A stretch of 42,148 bases of DNA from Lactobacillus hamsteri DSM 5661 = JCM 6256 (GTDB taxonomy: Bacteria > Bacillota > Bacilli > Lactobacillales > Lactobacillaceae). Shown here piece after piece: positions 1 through 9,376 of the stretch (position 1 is the first letter of the stretch; each line of letters opens with the position of its first letter). The stretch lies in NCBI RefSeq assembly GCF_000615445.1, contig NZ_BALY01000016.1, positions 1-42,148 of the forward strand, in the 5' to 3' direction. The notes under the pieces were generated by a model that was not told the origin of the DNA, made no database searches, and saw nothing but the letters and a program-made list of their open reading frames with translations. The translations under genes were made by a program, and so were the position numbers.

Positions 1-569
1 GCTAAACGTTCAGCTTGATATTTATTCTCAATTTTTGCATAGCGAGTAATATCAAGTAAATAAATAACTCCCAAATTATTTTGGACGACCATCTCAAATT
101 GATGTCCGTCCCAACTAACAATATGATTTTCAACAGTTTTTGCTTCAATTGCTTCATTGAGCAGTTTGTTAAGATCTGGATCAACTGATTCAATCGTATG
201 TCCAATTAGATCATCATTTTTTAGGTAAAGCTGCAAATACGGGTTTACCCATTGAATTTGATGATCATCATCGTAAAGCAAAATACCCAGTGGCATCTTA
301 ATTAACGCTTCTTGTTCACTACGTTTTATTCGGTAAGATAAATTCATTGCAAAATTATTAGCATTACCGGCTAAAACATAGGTCCCATAAACGACAAAAG
401 CTACGGTTAAAATAAAAATTAATACCAAAGCTAAGCCAAATAAAGGATTAATAATCATCCCAATGATGCCACCAAGAAGTGACAACACCAAAATGATTAT
501 TACGGAAGCTGTTAATCGCGAGTCTTTAATAAAAACTGGCAATTCAAGCTTACGCAAAAAATCTTTCAT
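1..569 (-). CDS. gdpP: GdpP/YybT cyclic-di-AMP phosphodiesterase, N-terminal part (runs off the window)
   Basis: The first 189 residues are present, starting MKDFLRKLEL, and the frame stays open to the window edge. Two hydrophobic segments (about residues 20-40 and 43-68) are followed by a PAS-like region containing IKMPLGILLYDDDHQIQWVN. This two-helix plus PAS layout is how GdpP proteins begin. In that family a degenerate GGDEF domain and a DHH/DHHA1 phosphodiesterase domain follow and hydrolyse c-di-AMP at the membrane; both would lie outside this window. The ATG is preceded by GGAAGGA at a good distance. The position after rpsR fits the usual order rpsF-ssb-rpsR-gdpP-rplI. A terminator lies between rpsR and this gene, so it probably has its own promoter. 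The identity is strong from context and N-terminal layout, but the catalytic domains cannot be checked here. Confidence 0.88.
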   Translation of the reverse strand, partial: MKDFLRKLELPVFIKDSRLTASVIIILVLSLLGGIIGMIINPLFGLALVLIFILTVAFVVYGTYVLAGNANNFAMNLSYRIKRSEQEALIKMPLGILLYDDDHQIQWVNPYLQLYLKNDDLIGHTIESVDPDLNKLLNEAIEAKTVENHIVSWDGHQFEMVVQNNLGVIYLLDITRYAKIENKYQAERL

Positions 570-610
570 AAAAGATCCTTCCTAAAAATAGGTATGATAT
601 TTCATTATTA

Positions 611-616
611 ATTATA
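611..616 (-). promoter_or_regulatory. Candidate -10 element for gdpP
   Basis: A perfect TATAAT on the minus strand lies about 42 bases upstream of the gdpP ATG and just downstream of the rpsR terminator. The -35 region 17 bases further up is weak (TTTCTT), so this is only a candidate. Confidence 0.4.
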
Positions 617-647
617 CCTTATTGGGCAAGTCTAAGAAAAATGAGCA

Positions 648-677
648 TAAAAAAAGAATTGGAACAAGTCCAATTCT
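648..677 (-). terminator. Rho-independent terminator after rpsR
   Basis: On the minus strand AGAATTGGA and TCCAATTCT form a 9-bp stem with a 5-base loop followed by seven T. It lies about 30 bases past the rpsR stop and closes the rpsF-ssb-rpsR operon. Confidence 0.88.
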
Positions 678-704
678 CTTTTGTATTATTAGTTGATTGA
701 CCAA

Positions 705-941
705 TTAGTCTTCAGCAACAAATGGCAACAAGCCCATAATACGAGCTCTCTTAATTGCATTTGCAACTTTACGTTGGTTCTTTGCACTAGTGCCAGTGAC
801 ACGACGTGGTAAAATCTTACCTCTTTCTGAGATAAAACGTTTCAACAGATCAACGTCCTTGTAGTCAACGTAGTCGATGTGGTTAGCTGCGATGTAGTCA
901 ACCTTGCGACGACGACGGCCGCCTCTTCTTTGTTGAGCCAT
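705..941 (-). CDS. rpsR: 30S ribosomal protein S18
   Basis: This 78-residue basic protein opens with an arginine-rich stretch ([11 protein letters not shown]). It carries the S18 core: the [20 protein letters not shown] segment, then [19 protein letters not shown] and the MGLLPFV end. S18 binds S6 on the platform of the small ribosomal subunit. There are no paired cysteines, so this is the zinc-independent form. It is the last gene of rpsF-ssb-rpsR and is followed by a strong terminator. Length and sequence are normal for the family. Confidence 0.97.
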   Translation of the reverse strand: MAQQRRGGRRRRKVDYIAANHIDYVDYKDVDLLKRFISERGKILPRRVTGTSAKNQRKVANAIKRARIMGLLPFVAED

Positions 942-972
942 ATCCCTAGGTCCTTTCTTTTATAATCTATTT

Positions 973-1497
973 TTAGAATGGCAAATCATCATCTGAAATA
1001 TCAATAGTATCACCGGATCCAGCAAATGGATCTTGAGCATTATTATTGCTTTGTGAATTATTGTTATTTACAGGTGCTGCGCCATTATTTGGTTGGAAAT
1101 TGTTAGTATTTTGTGCGCTAGCATTTCCATTATTATTTGGTGTATAACCACCATTTTGACCGCGGGCTTCACGATCTTTACGTGATTCGAGCAATGCGAA
1201 GTTATCAACAACAACTTCAGTTACATATACTCTTTTCCCGTCTTTATCATCGTAAGTTCTGGTTTGAATACGGCCATCAATACCAACCAATGAACCTTTT
1301 GAAGTAAAGTTACAGAAGTTTTCTGCAGATTTTCTCCAAATTACACAGCTGATAAAGTCTGCGCCTCTCTCACCTTGAGCATTAGTAAATTGACGGTCAA
1401 CAGCAAGAGTAAACGTAGCAACCGAGATTCCACTCCCAGTAGTACGCAATTCAGGATCACGTGTTAATCGGCCAACAAGTACAACTCTATTAATCAT
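973..1497 (-). CDS. ssb: Single-stranded DNA-binding protein
   Basis: This 174-residue protein begins [18 protein letters not shown], the standard start of the SSB OB-fold, which runs to about residue 107. It contains the FTLAVDR and [10 protein letters not shown] strands. A low-complexity linker rich in Asn and Gln (about residues 112-160) follows. The acidic tip DISDDDLPF is the docking peptide for partner proteins. SSB coats single-stranded DNA during replication and repair. It sits between rpsF and rpsR, the conserved operon in which ssb is co-transcribed with the S6 and S18 genes. The gene is normal in length and layout. Confidence 0.97.
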   Translation of the reverse strand: MINRVVLVGRLTRDPELRTTGSGISVATFTLAVDRQFTNAQGERGADFISCVIWRKSAENFCNFTSKGSLVGIDGRIQTRTYDDKDGKRVYVTEVVVDNFALLESRKDREARGQNGGYTPNNNGNASAQNTNNFQPNNGAAPVNNNNSQSNNNAQDPFAGSGDTIDISDDDLPF

Positions 1498-1537
1498 ACT
1501 TCGGTCCTCCCTTTCCTAAATCACGATAAATGATAAA

Positions 1538-1834
1538 TTACTTGTCCAACTTAACAGTCATTGAACGCAAAACAGCGTTGTCAATCTTGGACAAACGGCC
1601 AAATTCGTTAACTGCGTCAGCGTTTTCTGCAGTGAAAGTCATGATGTGGTAAGTACCTTCACGATACTTATCGATTTCGTATGCAAAATGACGCTTGCCC
1701 CAGTCTTTGGATTCAACCATAGTACCGCCGTTGTCTGCGATAACCTTATCGTAGTTGTCAACGACTGCCTTCTTTGATTCTTCGTCAATATCAGGCTTGA
1801 TAATGTAAGTTACTTCGTACTTAGTAGTTGCCAT
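1538..1834 (-). CDS. rpsF: 30S ribosomal protein S6
   Basis: The 98-residue protein shows the S6 pattern: [16 protein letters not shown] at the start, then [23 protein letters not shown], and ends near [11 protein letters not shown]6 pairs with S18 on the 30S platform. It is the first gene of the operon with ssb and rpsR. A strong ribosome binding site (AAGGAGGTG) lies just upstream of the ATG. The upstream leader is highly structured and is described separately. In several bacteria the S6:S18 complex binds the leader of this operon to limit its own synthesis. Confidence 0.97.
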   Translation of the reverse strand: MATTKYEVTYIIKPDIDEESKKAVVDNYDKVIADNGGTMVESKDWGKRHFAYEIDKYREGTYHIMTFTAENADAVNEFGRLSKIDNAVLRSMTVKLDK

Positions 1835-1864
1835 GGACTATTGCACCTCCTTCTGGACTATATG

Positions 1865-1917
1865 GTTCTTGCTATTTCAAGAACAAGGAGTAATGGAAAA
1901 TTATTACTCGCAAGTTC
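1865..1917 (-). promoter_or_regulatory. Structured leader of the rpsF mRNA with two competing hairpins
   Basis: On the minus strand, hairpin A pairs GAGTAAT with ATTACTC (1888-1894 and 1903-1909) and extends through an internal loop to GAAC/GTTC (1881-1884 and 1914-1917). Hairpin B pairs CAAGAAC with GTTCTTG (1865-1871 and 1878-1884). The two share bases 1881-1884, so the outer part of A and the whole of B cannot form together. The predicted transcript start is near 1913-1917, so the leader is almost entirely these hairpins followed by the ribosome binding site. I do not see the CCG-containing loop of the described S6:S18 leader motif. Confidence 0.55.
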
Positions 1918-1919
1918 TA

Positions 1920-1948
1920 ATTCTAGCACATAAATATAAAATTACCAA
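1920..1948 (-). promoter_or_regulatory. Promoter of rpsF-ssb-rpsR
   Basis: On the minus strand, TTGGTA (1943-1948) and TAGAAT (1920-1925) are 17 bases apart. A TGC immediately before the -10 makes it an extended -10 promoter. It lies about 90 bases upstream of the rpsF ATG. Confidence 0.7.
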
Positions 1949-2045
1949 ACAAAAATTCACGTGATCCTTGAGGCTTTTGCCCCTCATATTTAAATACGCA
2001 AAATTGTTTGATAATTTTTTAGAATTCTTTTTTGTTTAGAAAATC

Positions 2046-4529
2046 TTAATTATTTTCGTCTGATTTTGAATCATCAATGATTTCTTGTTCTTCTTCAGTT
2101 GGAACTGTCGCAAGACTTGCTACCTTGCTGTCGCCATCAACCTTGATTAAGCGAACACCTAAAGTATTTCTACCAGTTTGAGAAACATCGTCGATCTTGA
2201 AACGAATCATGATACCGTCAGTCGTAATAACCATGATATCCTTAGATCCATCAACGACAGTCACGCCGGCAAGCGGACCATTCTTTTCACTGATATTGGC
2301 AGTCTTAATACCTTTACCGCCACGACCCTTAATTGGATATTCGCTAGCTGCAGTTCTCTTACCATAACCCTTTTCTGAAATAACAAGAACTTCGTCATCA
2401 GGCTTGATAACTTCTGAACCAACAACATAGTCATTATCACGCAAGTTGATACCACGAACACCAGCGGCTGTTCTACCCATTGGACGAACATCGCTTTCAT
2501 TAAAGGTTACGGCATAACCCAAGTGAGTACCAATTAAAATATTTTGTTTACCATCAGTAGTCAAAACATTGTTTAATTCGTCGCCATCTTTAAGAGTTAA
2601 AGCAATCAAACCGCTATTTCTAATATTTTCAAATTCACTTACGCGCGTACGCTTAACTGTTCCCATCTTAGTGATGAAGAATAAGTAATTATCATCTGCG
2701 CCTTCAGGAATATTGATAATAGTTTGAATCTTTTCACCCTTATCAAGTTGAAGAAGGTTTACAATTGGCAAACCTTTGGCAGTTCTACCAAATTCAGGAA
2801 TTTCATAAGCTTTCTTTGAGTAAACCTTACCCATGTTGGTAAAGAACAAAAGCATATCATGAGTACTTGAGTAAATTAAGTTTTCAGTAAAGTCGTCATC
2901 TTGAACGCCCATACCCTTAACACCTTTACCACCACGGTTTTGGGTCTTGAATTCAGTAATCGGCATTCTCTTGATGTAACCACGGTGAGTCAAAGTCAAA
3001 AGAACATTTTGCTTTTCAATTAAATCTTCATCTTCAATTGAAATAACTTCACTTGCGCCAATTTCAGTACGACGATCATCACCAAATCTCTTTTGAGTTT
3101 CAAGAAGTTCATCGTAAATAATTTGATCAATACGTTCTGGCTTAGCAAGAATATCTTTGTAATCCGCAATCTTAGCAAGCAAATCTTTGTATTCAGCTTC
3201 AACCTTGTCGCGTTCCAAACCAGTTAAGCGAACTAAACGCATATCCAAAATAGCTTGAGATTGCTTATCGTCTAAACCGAATCTGCTAATCAAAGCAGCC
3301 TTAGCAATATCACTTGATTGACTTGAACGAATGATGTGAACGATTTCATCAATATGATCAAGAGCAATTCTTAGCCCTTCAAGAATATGAGCTCTAGCTT
3401 CCGCCTTAGCTAACTCAAACTTAGTACGACGAGTTACAACATCTTCTTGGTGATCAAGGTAGTATTGAAGCATTTGCTTCAATGTCAAGAAGTGAGGAGC
3501 GCCATCAACAATGGCAACCATATTCATACCGAAGTTGGCTTGCATTTGAGTTTCTTTGAACAAGTTGTTCAAAACAACGCTGGCACTTGCATCCCGACGA
3601 ATATCAATGGTAATTCTCATACCTGTCTGGTCAGATTCATCACGAACGCCAGTAATTCCATCAATTACTTTTTCTCTAGCTAAGTCGGCAATTTTCTTAA
3701 CTAATTCTGCCTTGTTAACCATGAATGGAATTTCACTAACAATGATTCGTTCGCGACCATTCTTTTCAGTTTCGATATTGGTTTTTGCACGAACAACAAT
3801 GTTGCCTTTACCACTTTCGTAGGCACGATAAATTCCGCCACGTCCCATGATAATTCCGCCTGTTGGGAAATCTGGGCCTGGAATTGCCTTCATCAAATCC
3901 TTAGTAGTCGCATTAGGATTCTTCATAAGCATGTGCAAACCGCTAATAACTTCACGCAAATTATGAGGCGGAATGTTAGTAGTCATACCAACAGCAATAC
4001 CGTTTGCACCATTAACAAGTAAGTTAGGAATTCTAGCTGGTAAAACAACAGGTTCATTTTCAGTATCATCGTAGTTACGTTGCCAATCAACAGTATTTTT
4101 GTTGATATCGCGAAGCATTTCAACAGCAATCTTGCTCATTCTAGCTTCGGTATAACGCATTGCGGCTGGCTCATCTCCATCGACAGAACCAAAGTTACCG
4201 TGACCGTCAACTAACATGTAACGATATGAGAAATCTTGCGCCATGTGAGCCATAGCCAAGTAAATTGATGAGTCACCGTGTGGGTGGAACTTACCCATAA
4301 CTTCCCCAACAATTCTTGCAGATTTCTTATAAGGCTTGTCAGGCGTAACACCTAATTCGCTCATTCCGTAAAGAATACGACGCTGTACAGGTTTCAAACC
4401 ATCACGAACGTCTGGCAAAGCACGAGCAACGATAACTGACATAGCGTAGTCTAGGAAGGAACTACGCATCGTGCTAGTTAAGTCAACGTTACGGATTCTA
4501 CGATCTTGTGTTTGATTATCGTTATCCAT
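2046..4529 (-). CDS. gyrA: DNA gyrase subunit A
   Basis: An 827-residue type II topoisomerase subunit that breaks and rejoins DNA and, with GyrB, introduces negative supercoils using ATP. The active-site tyrosine is Tyr126 in [10 protein letters not shown]. The GyrA box [10 protein letters not shown], which marks gyrase rather than topoisomerase IV, lies near residue 535 in the C-terminal beta-propeller. The quinolone region reads [14 protein letters not shown], with Ser87 at the E. coli Ser83 position and Leu91 where E. coli has Asp87. It follows gyrB by 10 bases; its ribosome binding site GGAGGAAA overlaps the gyrB stop. No convincing terminator is visible after it. The C-terminus ends in an acidic tail. 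Confidence 0.98.
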   Translation of the reverse strand: MDNDNQTQDRRIRNVDLTSTMRSSFLDYAMSVIVARALPDVRDGLKPVQRRILYGMSELGVTPDKPYKKSARIVGEVMGKFHPHGDSSIYLAMAHMAQDFSYRYMLVDGHGNFGSVDGDEPAAMRYTEARMSKIAVEMLRDINKNTVDWQRNYDDTENEPVVLPARIPNLLVNGANGIAVGMTTNIPPHNLREVISGLHMLMKNPNATTKDLMKAIPGPDFPTGGIIMGRGGIYRAYESGKGNIVVRAKTNIETEKNGRERIIVSEIPFMVNKAELVKKIADLAREKVIDGITGVRDESDQTGMRITIDIRRDASASVVLNNLFKETQMQANFGMNMVAIVDGAPHFLTLKQMLQYYLDHQEDVVTRRTKFELAKAEARAHILEGLRIALDHIDEIVHIIRSSQSSDIAKAALISRFGLDDKQSQAILDMRLVRLTGLERDKVEAEYKDLLAKIADYKDILAKPERIDQIIYDELLETQKRFGDDRRTEIGASEVISIEDEDLIEKQNVLLTLTHRGYIKRMPITEFKTQNRGGKGVKGMGVQDDDFTENLIYSSTHDMLLFFTNMGKVYSKKAYEIPEFGRTAKGLPIVNLLQLDKGEKIQTIINIPEGADDNYLFFITKMGTVKRTRVSEFENIRNSGLIALTLKDGDELNNVLTTDGKQNILIGTHLGYAVTFNESDVRPMGRTAAGVRGINLRDNDYVVGSEVIKPDDEVLVISEKGYGKRTAASEYPIKGRGGKGIKTANISEKNGPLAGVTVVDGSKDIMVITTDGIMIRFKIDDVSQTGRNTLGVRLIKVDGDSKVASLATVPTEEEQEIIDDSKSDENN

Positions 4530-4539
4530 TTATTTCCTC

Positions 4540-6498
4540 CTAAGCATCCAAGTTTTCAACGTATTTAGCGTTCTTTTCAATAAAGTCACGTCTTGGTGCT
4601 ACTTCATTACCCATCAATAACTCAAAGACTTCGTCAGCATCTTTAGCATATTCAGGACTTACTCGATCAAGGCGACGATTTTCTGGATTCATGGTAGTTT
4701 CCCACAATTGTTCAGGGTCCATTTCACCCAATCCCTTGTAACGTTGAACAACAGGTTTAGGACTTGGTTGTAAGCTGCCTAAGTAGTCATGAAGTTCTTC
4801 ATCAGTATCAAGGTATTTAACTACTTTACCTTGACGAACTTGGTAAAGAGGCGGACGAGCGATATATACATATCCTTTTTCGATCATTGGACGCATGTAG
4901 TTGTAGAAGAGCGTAAGCAAAAGCGTACGAATGTGAGCTCCATCGACATCGGCATCCGTCATGATAATTAATTTATGATAACGAGCTTTAGAAACATCAA
5001 AGTCAGCACCAAAGCCAGTTCCTAATGCAGTAAACAATGAGCGAATTTCTTGGTTAGCTAAAATTCTATCCATTGAAGCTTTTTCAACGTTTAAAATTTT
5101 ACCTCTGATTGGCAAAATAGCCTGAGTCAAACGAGAACGGCCTTGCTTAGCAGAACCACCGGCTGAGTTACCTTCGACGATAAATAATTCAGAAATGCTT
5201 GGATCATTACTTGTATTGTCAGCTAACTTACCTGGCAAATTAGCAATTTCAAGCCCTGATTTCTTACGGGTAACTTCACGCGCACGTTTAGCTGCACTTC
5301 TAGCACGTTCAGCAAGTTGGGCCTTTTCAACAATCTTGCGACCTACGCTTGGGTTTTCCATCAAGAAACGACTAAATGCTTCAGAAAAAGCTTTATCAAC
5401 TGCTTTTCTAGCATCTGAATTACCAAGTTTAGTCTTAGTTTGACCTTCAAATTGAGGATCAGGGTGCTTAACTGAAACAACGGCGGTCATTCCTTCACGA
5501 ATATCTTCACCAGAAAGATTGTCGTCTTTGTCCTTTAAGATCTTAGCCTTATGAGCATAATCGTTAACCACCCGAGTCAAAGCAGTCTTAAATCCAGCTT
5601 CGTGCATTCCGCCTTCATAAGTATGAATGTTGTTGGCAAAAGTCATTAAAGTAGTTTTATAACCATTAGTGTATTGCAAAGCTACTTCAACATTGATGCC
5701 GTCGTAATCACCTTCAACGTAAATTGGATCATCAAAAAGAATCTCAGTATCTTTGTTTAAGAATGATACGTATTCCTTAATACCACCTTCAAACAAATAT
5801 ACATCGGTTTCAGCAGAATCCTTACGCTTATCAGTAAAGGTTAATTTCAATCCTTTATTCAAGAAAGCAAGTTCACGAATTCTATTCTTTAAAATCTTGT
5901 CATCAAAAGTTGTAGTTTCGGTAAAGATATCTGGATCTGGATAGAAATGAACGATAGTACCATGTTCAGTCAAAGGAACAGTACCGATTTGCTTCATTTC
6001 ATCCTTAACACGGCCATGATCAAAATCAATAAAGTACTTCTTACCATCACGCATAACGGTTACGTCAAGCTTAGTGGAAAGAGCGTTAACTACTGAGGCA
6101 CCAACACCGTGCAAACCTCCAGAAACCTTGTATCCGCCACCGCCGAATTTACCTCCGGCGTGTAATACTGTAAATACAGTTTCCAAAGCTGGACGGCCAG
6201 TTTTCTTTTGAATATCAACAGGAATACCACGACCATCATCTTGAACAGTCACGCTGCCATCTTCATTAACTGTAATTTCAATTTTAGTAGCAAAACCAGC
6301 TAATCGTTCGTCAATACTGTTGTCAATAACTTCCCATACTAAGTGGTGCAAACCCTGAGAACTTGTTGAACCAATGTACATACCAGGACGCTTGCGAACG
6401 GCTTCAAGTCCGCCTAAGACTTGAATTTGACTGGCATTATACTTATCGGCTTCTTTTTCATAATTTTTAACTTTTTCAAGTTTATCCTTATCAGCCAT
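4540..6498 (-). CDS. gyrB: DNA gyrase subunit B
   Basis: A 652-residue ATPase subunit of gyrase. The GHKL ATP site shows EVIDNSIDE (about residues 56-64), DDGRGIP (about 87-93) and [14 protein letters not shown] (about 128-141). The Toprim region shows VEGNSAGG (about 441-448) and [17 protein letters not shown]. The usual sequence of the first Toprim motif is EGDSAGG; here the Asp is Asn444, the position of E. coli Asp426. Direct reading of the codon (GGT AAC TCA) confirms it. The ATG directly follows the recF stop, and its ribosome binding site AAGGAG lies within the recF end, so translation is probably coupled. It belongs to the yaaA-recF-gyrB-gyrA operon. Confidence 0.98.
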   Translation of the reverse strand: MADKDKLEKVKNYEKEADKYNASQIQVLGGLEAVRKRPGMYIGSTSSQGLHHLVWEVIDNSIDERLAGFATKIEITVNEDGSVTVQDDGRGIPVDIQKKTGRPALETVFTVLHAGGKFGGGGYKVSGGLHGVGASVVNALSTKLDVTVMRDGKKYFIDFDHGRVKDEMKQIGTVPLTEHGTIVHFYPDPDIFTETTTFDDKILKNRIRELAFLNKGLKLTFTDKRKDSAETDVYLFEGGIKEYVSFLNKDTEILFDDPIYVEGDYDGINVEVALQYTNGYKTTLMTFANNIHTYEGGMHEAGFKTALTRVVNDYAHKAKILKDKDDNLSGEDIREGMTAVVSVKHPDPQFEGQTKTKLGNSDARKAVDKAFSEAFSRFLMENPSVGRKIVEKAQLAERARSAAKRAREVTRKKSGLEIANLPGKLADNTSNDPSISELFIVEGNSAGGSAKQGRSRLTQAILPIRGKILNVEKASMDRILANQEIRSLFTALGTGFGADFDVSKARYHKLIIMTDADVDGAHIRTLLLTLFYNYMRPMIEKGYVYIARPPLYQVRQGKVVKYLDTDEELHDYLGSLQPSPKPVVQRYKGLGEMDPEQLWETTMNPENRRLDRVSPEYAKDADEVFELLMGNEVAPRRDFIEKNAKYVENLDA

Positions 6499-7626
6499 TT
6501 AATTCTCCTTTTCCAAACTAATTTTGCCGGATTGAATATGATAGATCTTCGGCTGCTTAATTATGTCCCAGGAAATCCCTTCCAAATCTGTGGTGGTAAT
6601 AAAAGTTTGCGTTTTTCCATGAATATAATTTAAAAGCGCACTTTGACGTCCATGATCTAACTCACTCATAACGTCATCTAATAAGAGTATCGGATATTCA
6701 TCCGTTAAATGATGTACTAATTGAATCTCTGCCAATTTAATACTTAAGGCAATTGAGCGTTGTTGGCCTTGTGAAGCATATAAATGAGCATTTTTACCGT
6801 TAAGTTTAAATTGAATATCATCTCGATGTGGACCAGAAAGGGTGGTACCCTTCCTCATTTCATTGGCTTTATTTTTCCGATAGCTTTCTTGCAGTTTTTG
6901 ATACATCTGCTCAGTTGTATCATCAGCCTTAATCCCTGATACAGATGGATGATAGGCTATACTTAACTTCTCACTAGCTAAACTAATATGCTCATATGCA
7001 TCGCTAGCCGCATGACTTAAATATTTCAAAAACTTAAAGCGACGAGAAATGATTTCAGCTGCTACTCCTGCAAGCTGATCTGAAAGAACATCCAAAAAAA
7101 TTTGATCGTTTGTTTCACCTTTAGCCAGACGCTTCAAATAAGTATTTTTCTGCATCAATACTTGCCGATACTTACTTGCAAAATATAAATATTCTGAACT
7201 AATTTGACCAAACTCTTGATCCATAAAACGGCGTCTTAAGGCAGGCGCACCTTTAATTAAATCTAAATCTTCGGGTGAAAATAAAATAGCATTTAACTGC
7301 CCAACATATTTTGACAGCTTTGCTTGTTCTACTCGATTAACCCAAACTTTTTTACCCTTTTTGGTAATCAAAACACGCAAATCAAGATCTAATTGACTTT
7401 TATGAACTCTTCCCATTAAGTTGGCATATTCTTTATCAAAAGCAATTAATTCTCGATCGCTGTTTGTACGGTGCGAACGAGTTAAAGCTAAAAAATATAT
7501 CGACTCTAACAGATTGGTTTTTCCTTGTGCATTTTTACCAATAAAAATATTTACATTGGGATCGAATCGAGTATTAATTTCTTTTAGATTACGATAATTT
7601 TGGACGATAAAACTATCGAGATACAT
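6499..7626 (-). CDS. recF: RecF DNA replication and repair ATPase
   Basis: A 375-residue SMC-like ATPase that helps load RecA at single-strand gaps. The start [14 protein letters not shown] is typical. Walker A is [13 protein letters not shown] (about residues 30-42), the ABC-type signature is [10 protein letters not shown] (about 264), and Walker B is [11 protein letters not shown] (about 315). Its ATG overlaps the yaaA stop codon in a TAATG arrangement, so the two are translationally coupled. Downstream it abuts gyrB with no spacer. The length is close to that of other Gram-positive RecF proteins. Confidence 0.97.
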   Translation of the reverse strand: MYLDSFIVQNYRNLKEINTRFDPNVNIFIGKNAQGKTNLLESIYFLALTRSHRTNSDRELIAFDKEYANLMGRVHKSQLDLDLRVLITKKGKKVWVNRVEQAKLSKYVGQLNAILFSPEDLDLIKGAPALRRRFMDQEFGQISSEYLYFASKYRQVLMQKNTYLKRLAKGETNDQIFLDVLSDQLAGVAAEIISRRFKFLKYLSHAASDAYEHISLASEKLSIAYHPSVSGIKADDTTEQMYQKLQESYRKNKANEMRKGTTLSGPHRDDIQFKLNGKNAHLYASQGQQRSIALSIKLAEIQLVHHLTDEYPILLLDDVMSELDHGRQSALLNYIHGKTQTFITTTDLEGISWDIIKQPKIYHIQSGKISLEKEN

Positions 7627-7853
7627 TAACCTTGCCGAAATTCATATTGTGTACCGTCTACTTCTAACTTATCGCCAGCACGCAATTTTTTTCCACGTCG
7701 ATTTTCACTCTGACCATTCAAAATCACAGGATTATCGCGTAAATACCATTTTGCTTGTCCACCGGATGAAATAATACTTTCTTCCTTCAAAAATTGACTT
7801 AAAGTAATATATTCACCTTTAACCGTAAAATTCTTAATAGTACTCACCTTCAA
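7626..7853 (-). CDS. yaaA: Small S4-domain RNA-binding protein, YaaA family
   Basis: A 75-residue protein that is almost wholly one S4 RNA-binding fold: [20 protein letters not shown], then [13 protein letters not shown], then [15 protein letters not shown]. It matches B. subtilis YaaA in layout and in its position between dnaN and recF. The family is linked to ribosome assembly, but the molecular role here is not shown by the sequence. No ATG exists. TTG at 7853 is given as the start. GTG at 7847 is an alternative, but its upstream ribosome binding site is weak. The best ribosome binding site, GAAGGTGAG, would place the start at an ATT codon at 7838. It is the first gene of the yaaA-recF-gyrB-gyrA operon. 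Confidence 0.85.
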   Translation of the reverse strand: MKVSTIKNFTVKGEYITLSQFLKEESIISSGGQAKWYLRDNPVILNGQSENRRGKKLRAGDKLEVDGTQYEFRQG

Positions 7854-7873
7854 TACTCTAATCTACTTATATA

Positions 7874-7902
7874 ATTATATTCGTTAATCAGTTAAAAAAC
7901 AA
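7874..7902 (-). promoter_or_regulatory. Promoter of yaaA-recF-gyrB-gyrA
   Basis: On the minus strand, TTGTTT (7897-7902) and a perfect TATAAT (7874-7879) are 17 bases apart, about 21 bases upstream of the TTG start of yaaA. The dnaN terminator lies further upstream, so this is the likely operon promoter. Confidence 0.65.
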
Positions 7903-8020
7903 ACAAAATAGGCATTCTCAGGCGTTTTAAGCGATTTTTTCATGAACAAATCAGATCATAGTCATATGGGTTAAAAATAATATGACGTCAAATTTGAGTA
8001 CTCAGAATAAAAAAGCATGC

Positions 8021-8051
8021 AAAAAAGACCATCAAGTTGATGGTCTTTTTT
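8021..8051. terminator. Rho-independent terminator after dnaN
   Basis: AAAAAAGACCATCA and TGATGGTCTTTTTT form a 14-bp stem with a three-base loop and T runs in both directions. On the minus strand it lies about 20 bases past the dnaN stop and separates dnaN from yaaA. Confidence 0.9.
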
Positions 8052-8071
8052 ATTTATTACCAAATTATAGG

Positions 8072-9202
8072 TTAAAAAGTTCTTACAGGCGTAATCAATT
8101 GGACGAATCTTACGTCTTCTTTGTTAGGGATAACTGTAAATGGACGTAAAGGTTGAGTAAATTTCATGATTACAGCATCTGTAATAGAAGCACGCAAGGC
8201 ATCACGAAGATAATCAGGGTTGAATGAAATCTTCAAGTTCTCTCCTTGTAGGTTCTTAAAACTTACATCTTCTTCGACATTACCAATTTCAGCAGATGTA
8301 CCTGTTAATTTAACTGTTTGATTTTCAGTATTCAAATCTAAGTCAACAACGTTATTACGACCAGCATGAGTTAACAAACTTGCACGATCAAGCGCACTTG
8401 AAAGTTCAGCTAAATCAATTTCAATTTCAGTCGTGCTTTCACTTGGAAGCAAACGATCAGTGTCTGGATAGTTTCCATCAAGCAAACGAGAATAGAATGA
8501 AATATTTCCAATTTGACATAAAACTTGGTTATCACCTGGACAAACTCTGATTTCTGGATCAGCTTCACCAATGATACGTGATAATTCTTGCAAACTTTTA
8601 CCTGGAATTATTAAATCAGTTTCATTTTGAGGTCCATTTTCTAAAGAAATAGTTCTTTCTGATAAACGGTGGGAATCAGTAGCCACTGCTTTAATGGCAT
8701 TTGGACTAAATGTGAAATGCACACCACAAAGTACTAAACGACTTTCGTCATTTGCAACAGCAAATTGGGTTTCGTTAATAATTTCACGCAAAATTTTACC
8801 GCCAATAACAAAAGAGGACTCGTCAGGAATTTCTGGCAATCTAGGATAGTTATTAGCGTCTAAACCATTAATTGTAAATTCACTATTTTCAGATGAAATT
8901 TTTGTTTGGAAACTTTCTTTTACTTCAAAAGAAAAATCCTTGCCCGGAAGCTTTTTAATAATTTCGCTAAAGAAACGAGCAGGTAAAACAATTGAACCTG
9001 TGGATTCTACGTTTAGATCTTCACTTACTGGTATTTTGATTTCAATGGAAATATCTGCGTCGCTACCAGTTAAGATTAATTCATCATCTGTAAGCACCAA
9101 TTTTATGCCGCTCAAAATTGGAATAGTTGCTCTTGAAGAAATGGCGCGCATTACATTATTTAAGTTATCGATAAATAAATTGCGATTGATTGTAAATTTC
9201 AT
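8072..9202 (-). CDS. dnaN: DNA polymerase III sliding clamp (beta subunit)
   Basis: A 376-residue clamp protein starting MKFTINRNLFIDNLNNVMRA and ending near RFVQLITPVRTF, the usual C-terminal hydrophobic-cleft signature. Three repeated clamp domains are evident from length and repeated segments such as ATDSHRLSERT. The clamp tethers DNA polymerase III to DNA and recruits other repair factors. The ATG has GGAGG eight bases upstream. It lies directly after dnaA, separated by the unwinding part of the origin, and is closed by a strong terminator, so dnaA-dnaN form their own unit. Confidence 0.98.
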   Translation of the reverse strand: MKFTINRNLFIDNLNNVMRAISSRATIPILSGIKLVLTDDELILTGSDADISIEIKIPVSEDLNVESTGSIVLPARFFSEIIKKLPGKDFSFEVKESFQTKISSENSEFTINGLDANNYPRLPEIPDESSFVIGGKILREIINETQFAVANDESRLVLCGVHFTFSPNAIKAVATDSHRLSERTISLENGPQNETDLIIPGKSLQELSRIIGEADPEIRVCPGDNQVLCQIGNISFYSRLLDGNYPDTDRLLPSESTTEIEIDLAELSSALDRASLLTHAGRNNVVDLDLNTENQTVKLTGTSAEIGNVEEDVSFKNLQGENLKISFNPDYLRDALRASITDAVIMKFTQPLRPFTVIPNKEDVRFVQLITPVRTF

Positions 9203-9228
9203 TTATTGCCTCCTAAATTTCGGGTACG

Positions 9229-9284
9229 TTTTTTTATATTAATTATATATTTAATTTCTTAGTAGTAGTAGACCCTGTGATTAA
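9229..9284 (-). other. oriC: Origin unwinding region: DnaA-trio plus AT-rich stretch between dnaA and dnaN
   Basis: The stretch holds, in order on the minus strand, a DnaA-box-like TTAATCACA (9276-9284), a GC-rich spacer GGGT (9272-9275), four CTA triplets (TAG on the plus strand, 9260-9271) and about 30 bases that are nearly pure A/T (9229-9259). This box, GC spacer, trio, AT-rich order is that described for the B. subtilis DnaA-trio, where DnaA assembles on single-stranded DNA and opens the helix. Confidence 0.8.
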
Positions 9285-9337
9285 TGTTGAAAACTCTTAT
9301 TATCCTTGAAATACCGGAAATGTTGCAGTTGAAAAGA

Positions 9338-9372
9338 TGTGGATAAGACTTATCTTTTTCCACAGTGGATAA
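9338..9372. other. oriC: DnaA box cluster downstream of dnaA
   Basis: A perfect box TGTGGATAA lies at 9338-9346. Two overlapping one-mismatch boxes, TTTTCCACA (9356-9364) and AGTGGATAA (9364-9372), face each other just after the dnaA stop. They lead into the DnaA-trio. Confidence 0.8.
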
Positions 9373-9376
9373 ATTG

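Noticed and set aside
2-205. 67-residue open frame on the minus strand at the window edge
   Set aside because: It lies in another frame of gdpP. The gdpP frame is open through the same bases and matches the family.
1970-2000. TGAGG...CCTCA hairpin after gyrA as a terminator
   Set aside because: The stem is only 5 bp and has no T run. No credible terminator was found after gyrA.
2178-3822. Open frames on the plus strand across gyrA
   Set aside because: Antisense shadows of a strongly coding gene with no ribosome binding site or family motif.
9203-9320. dnaN promoter in the A/T-rich gap
   Set aside because: TATAAT- and GATAAT-like strings exist but none has an acceptable -35. The A/T richness is explained by the unwinding region.
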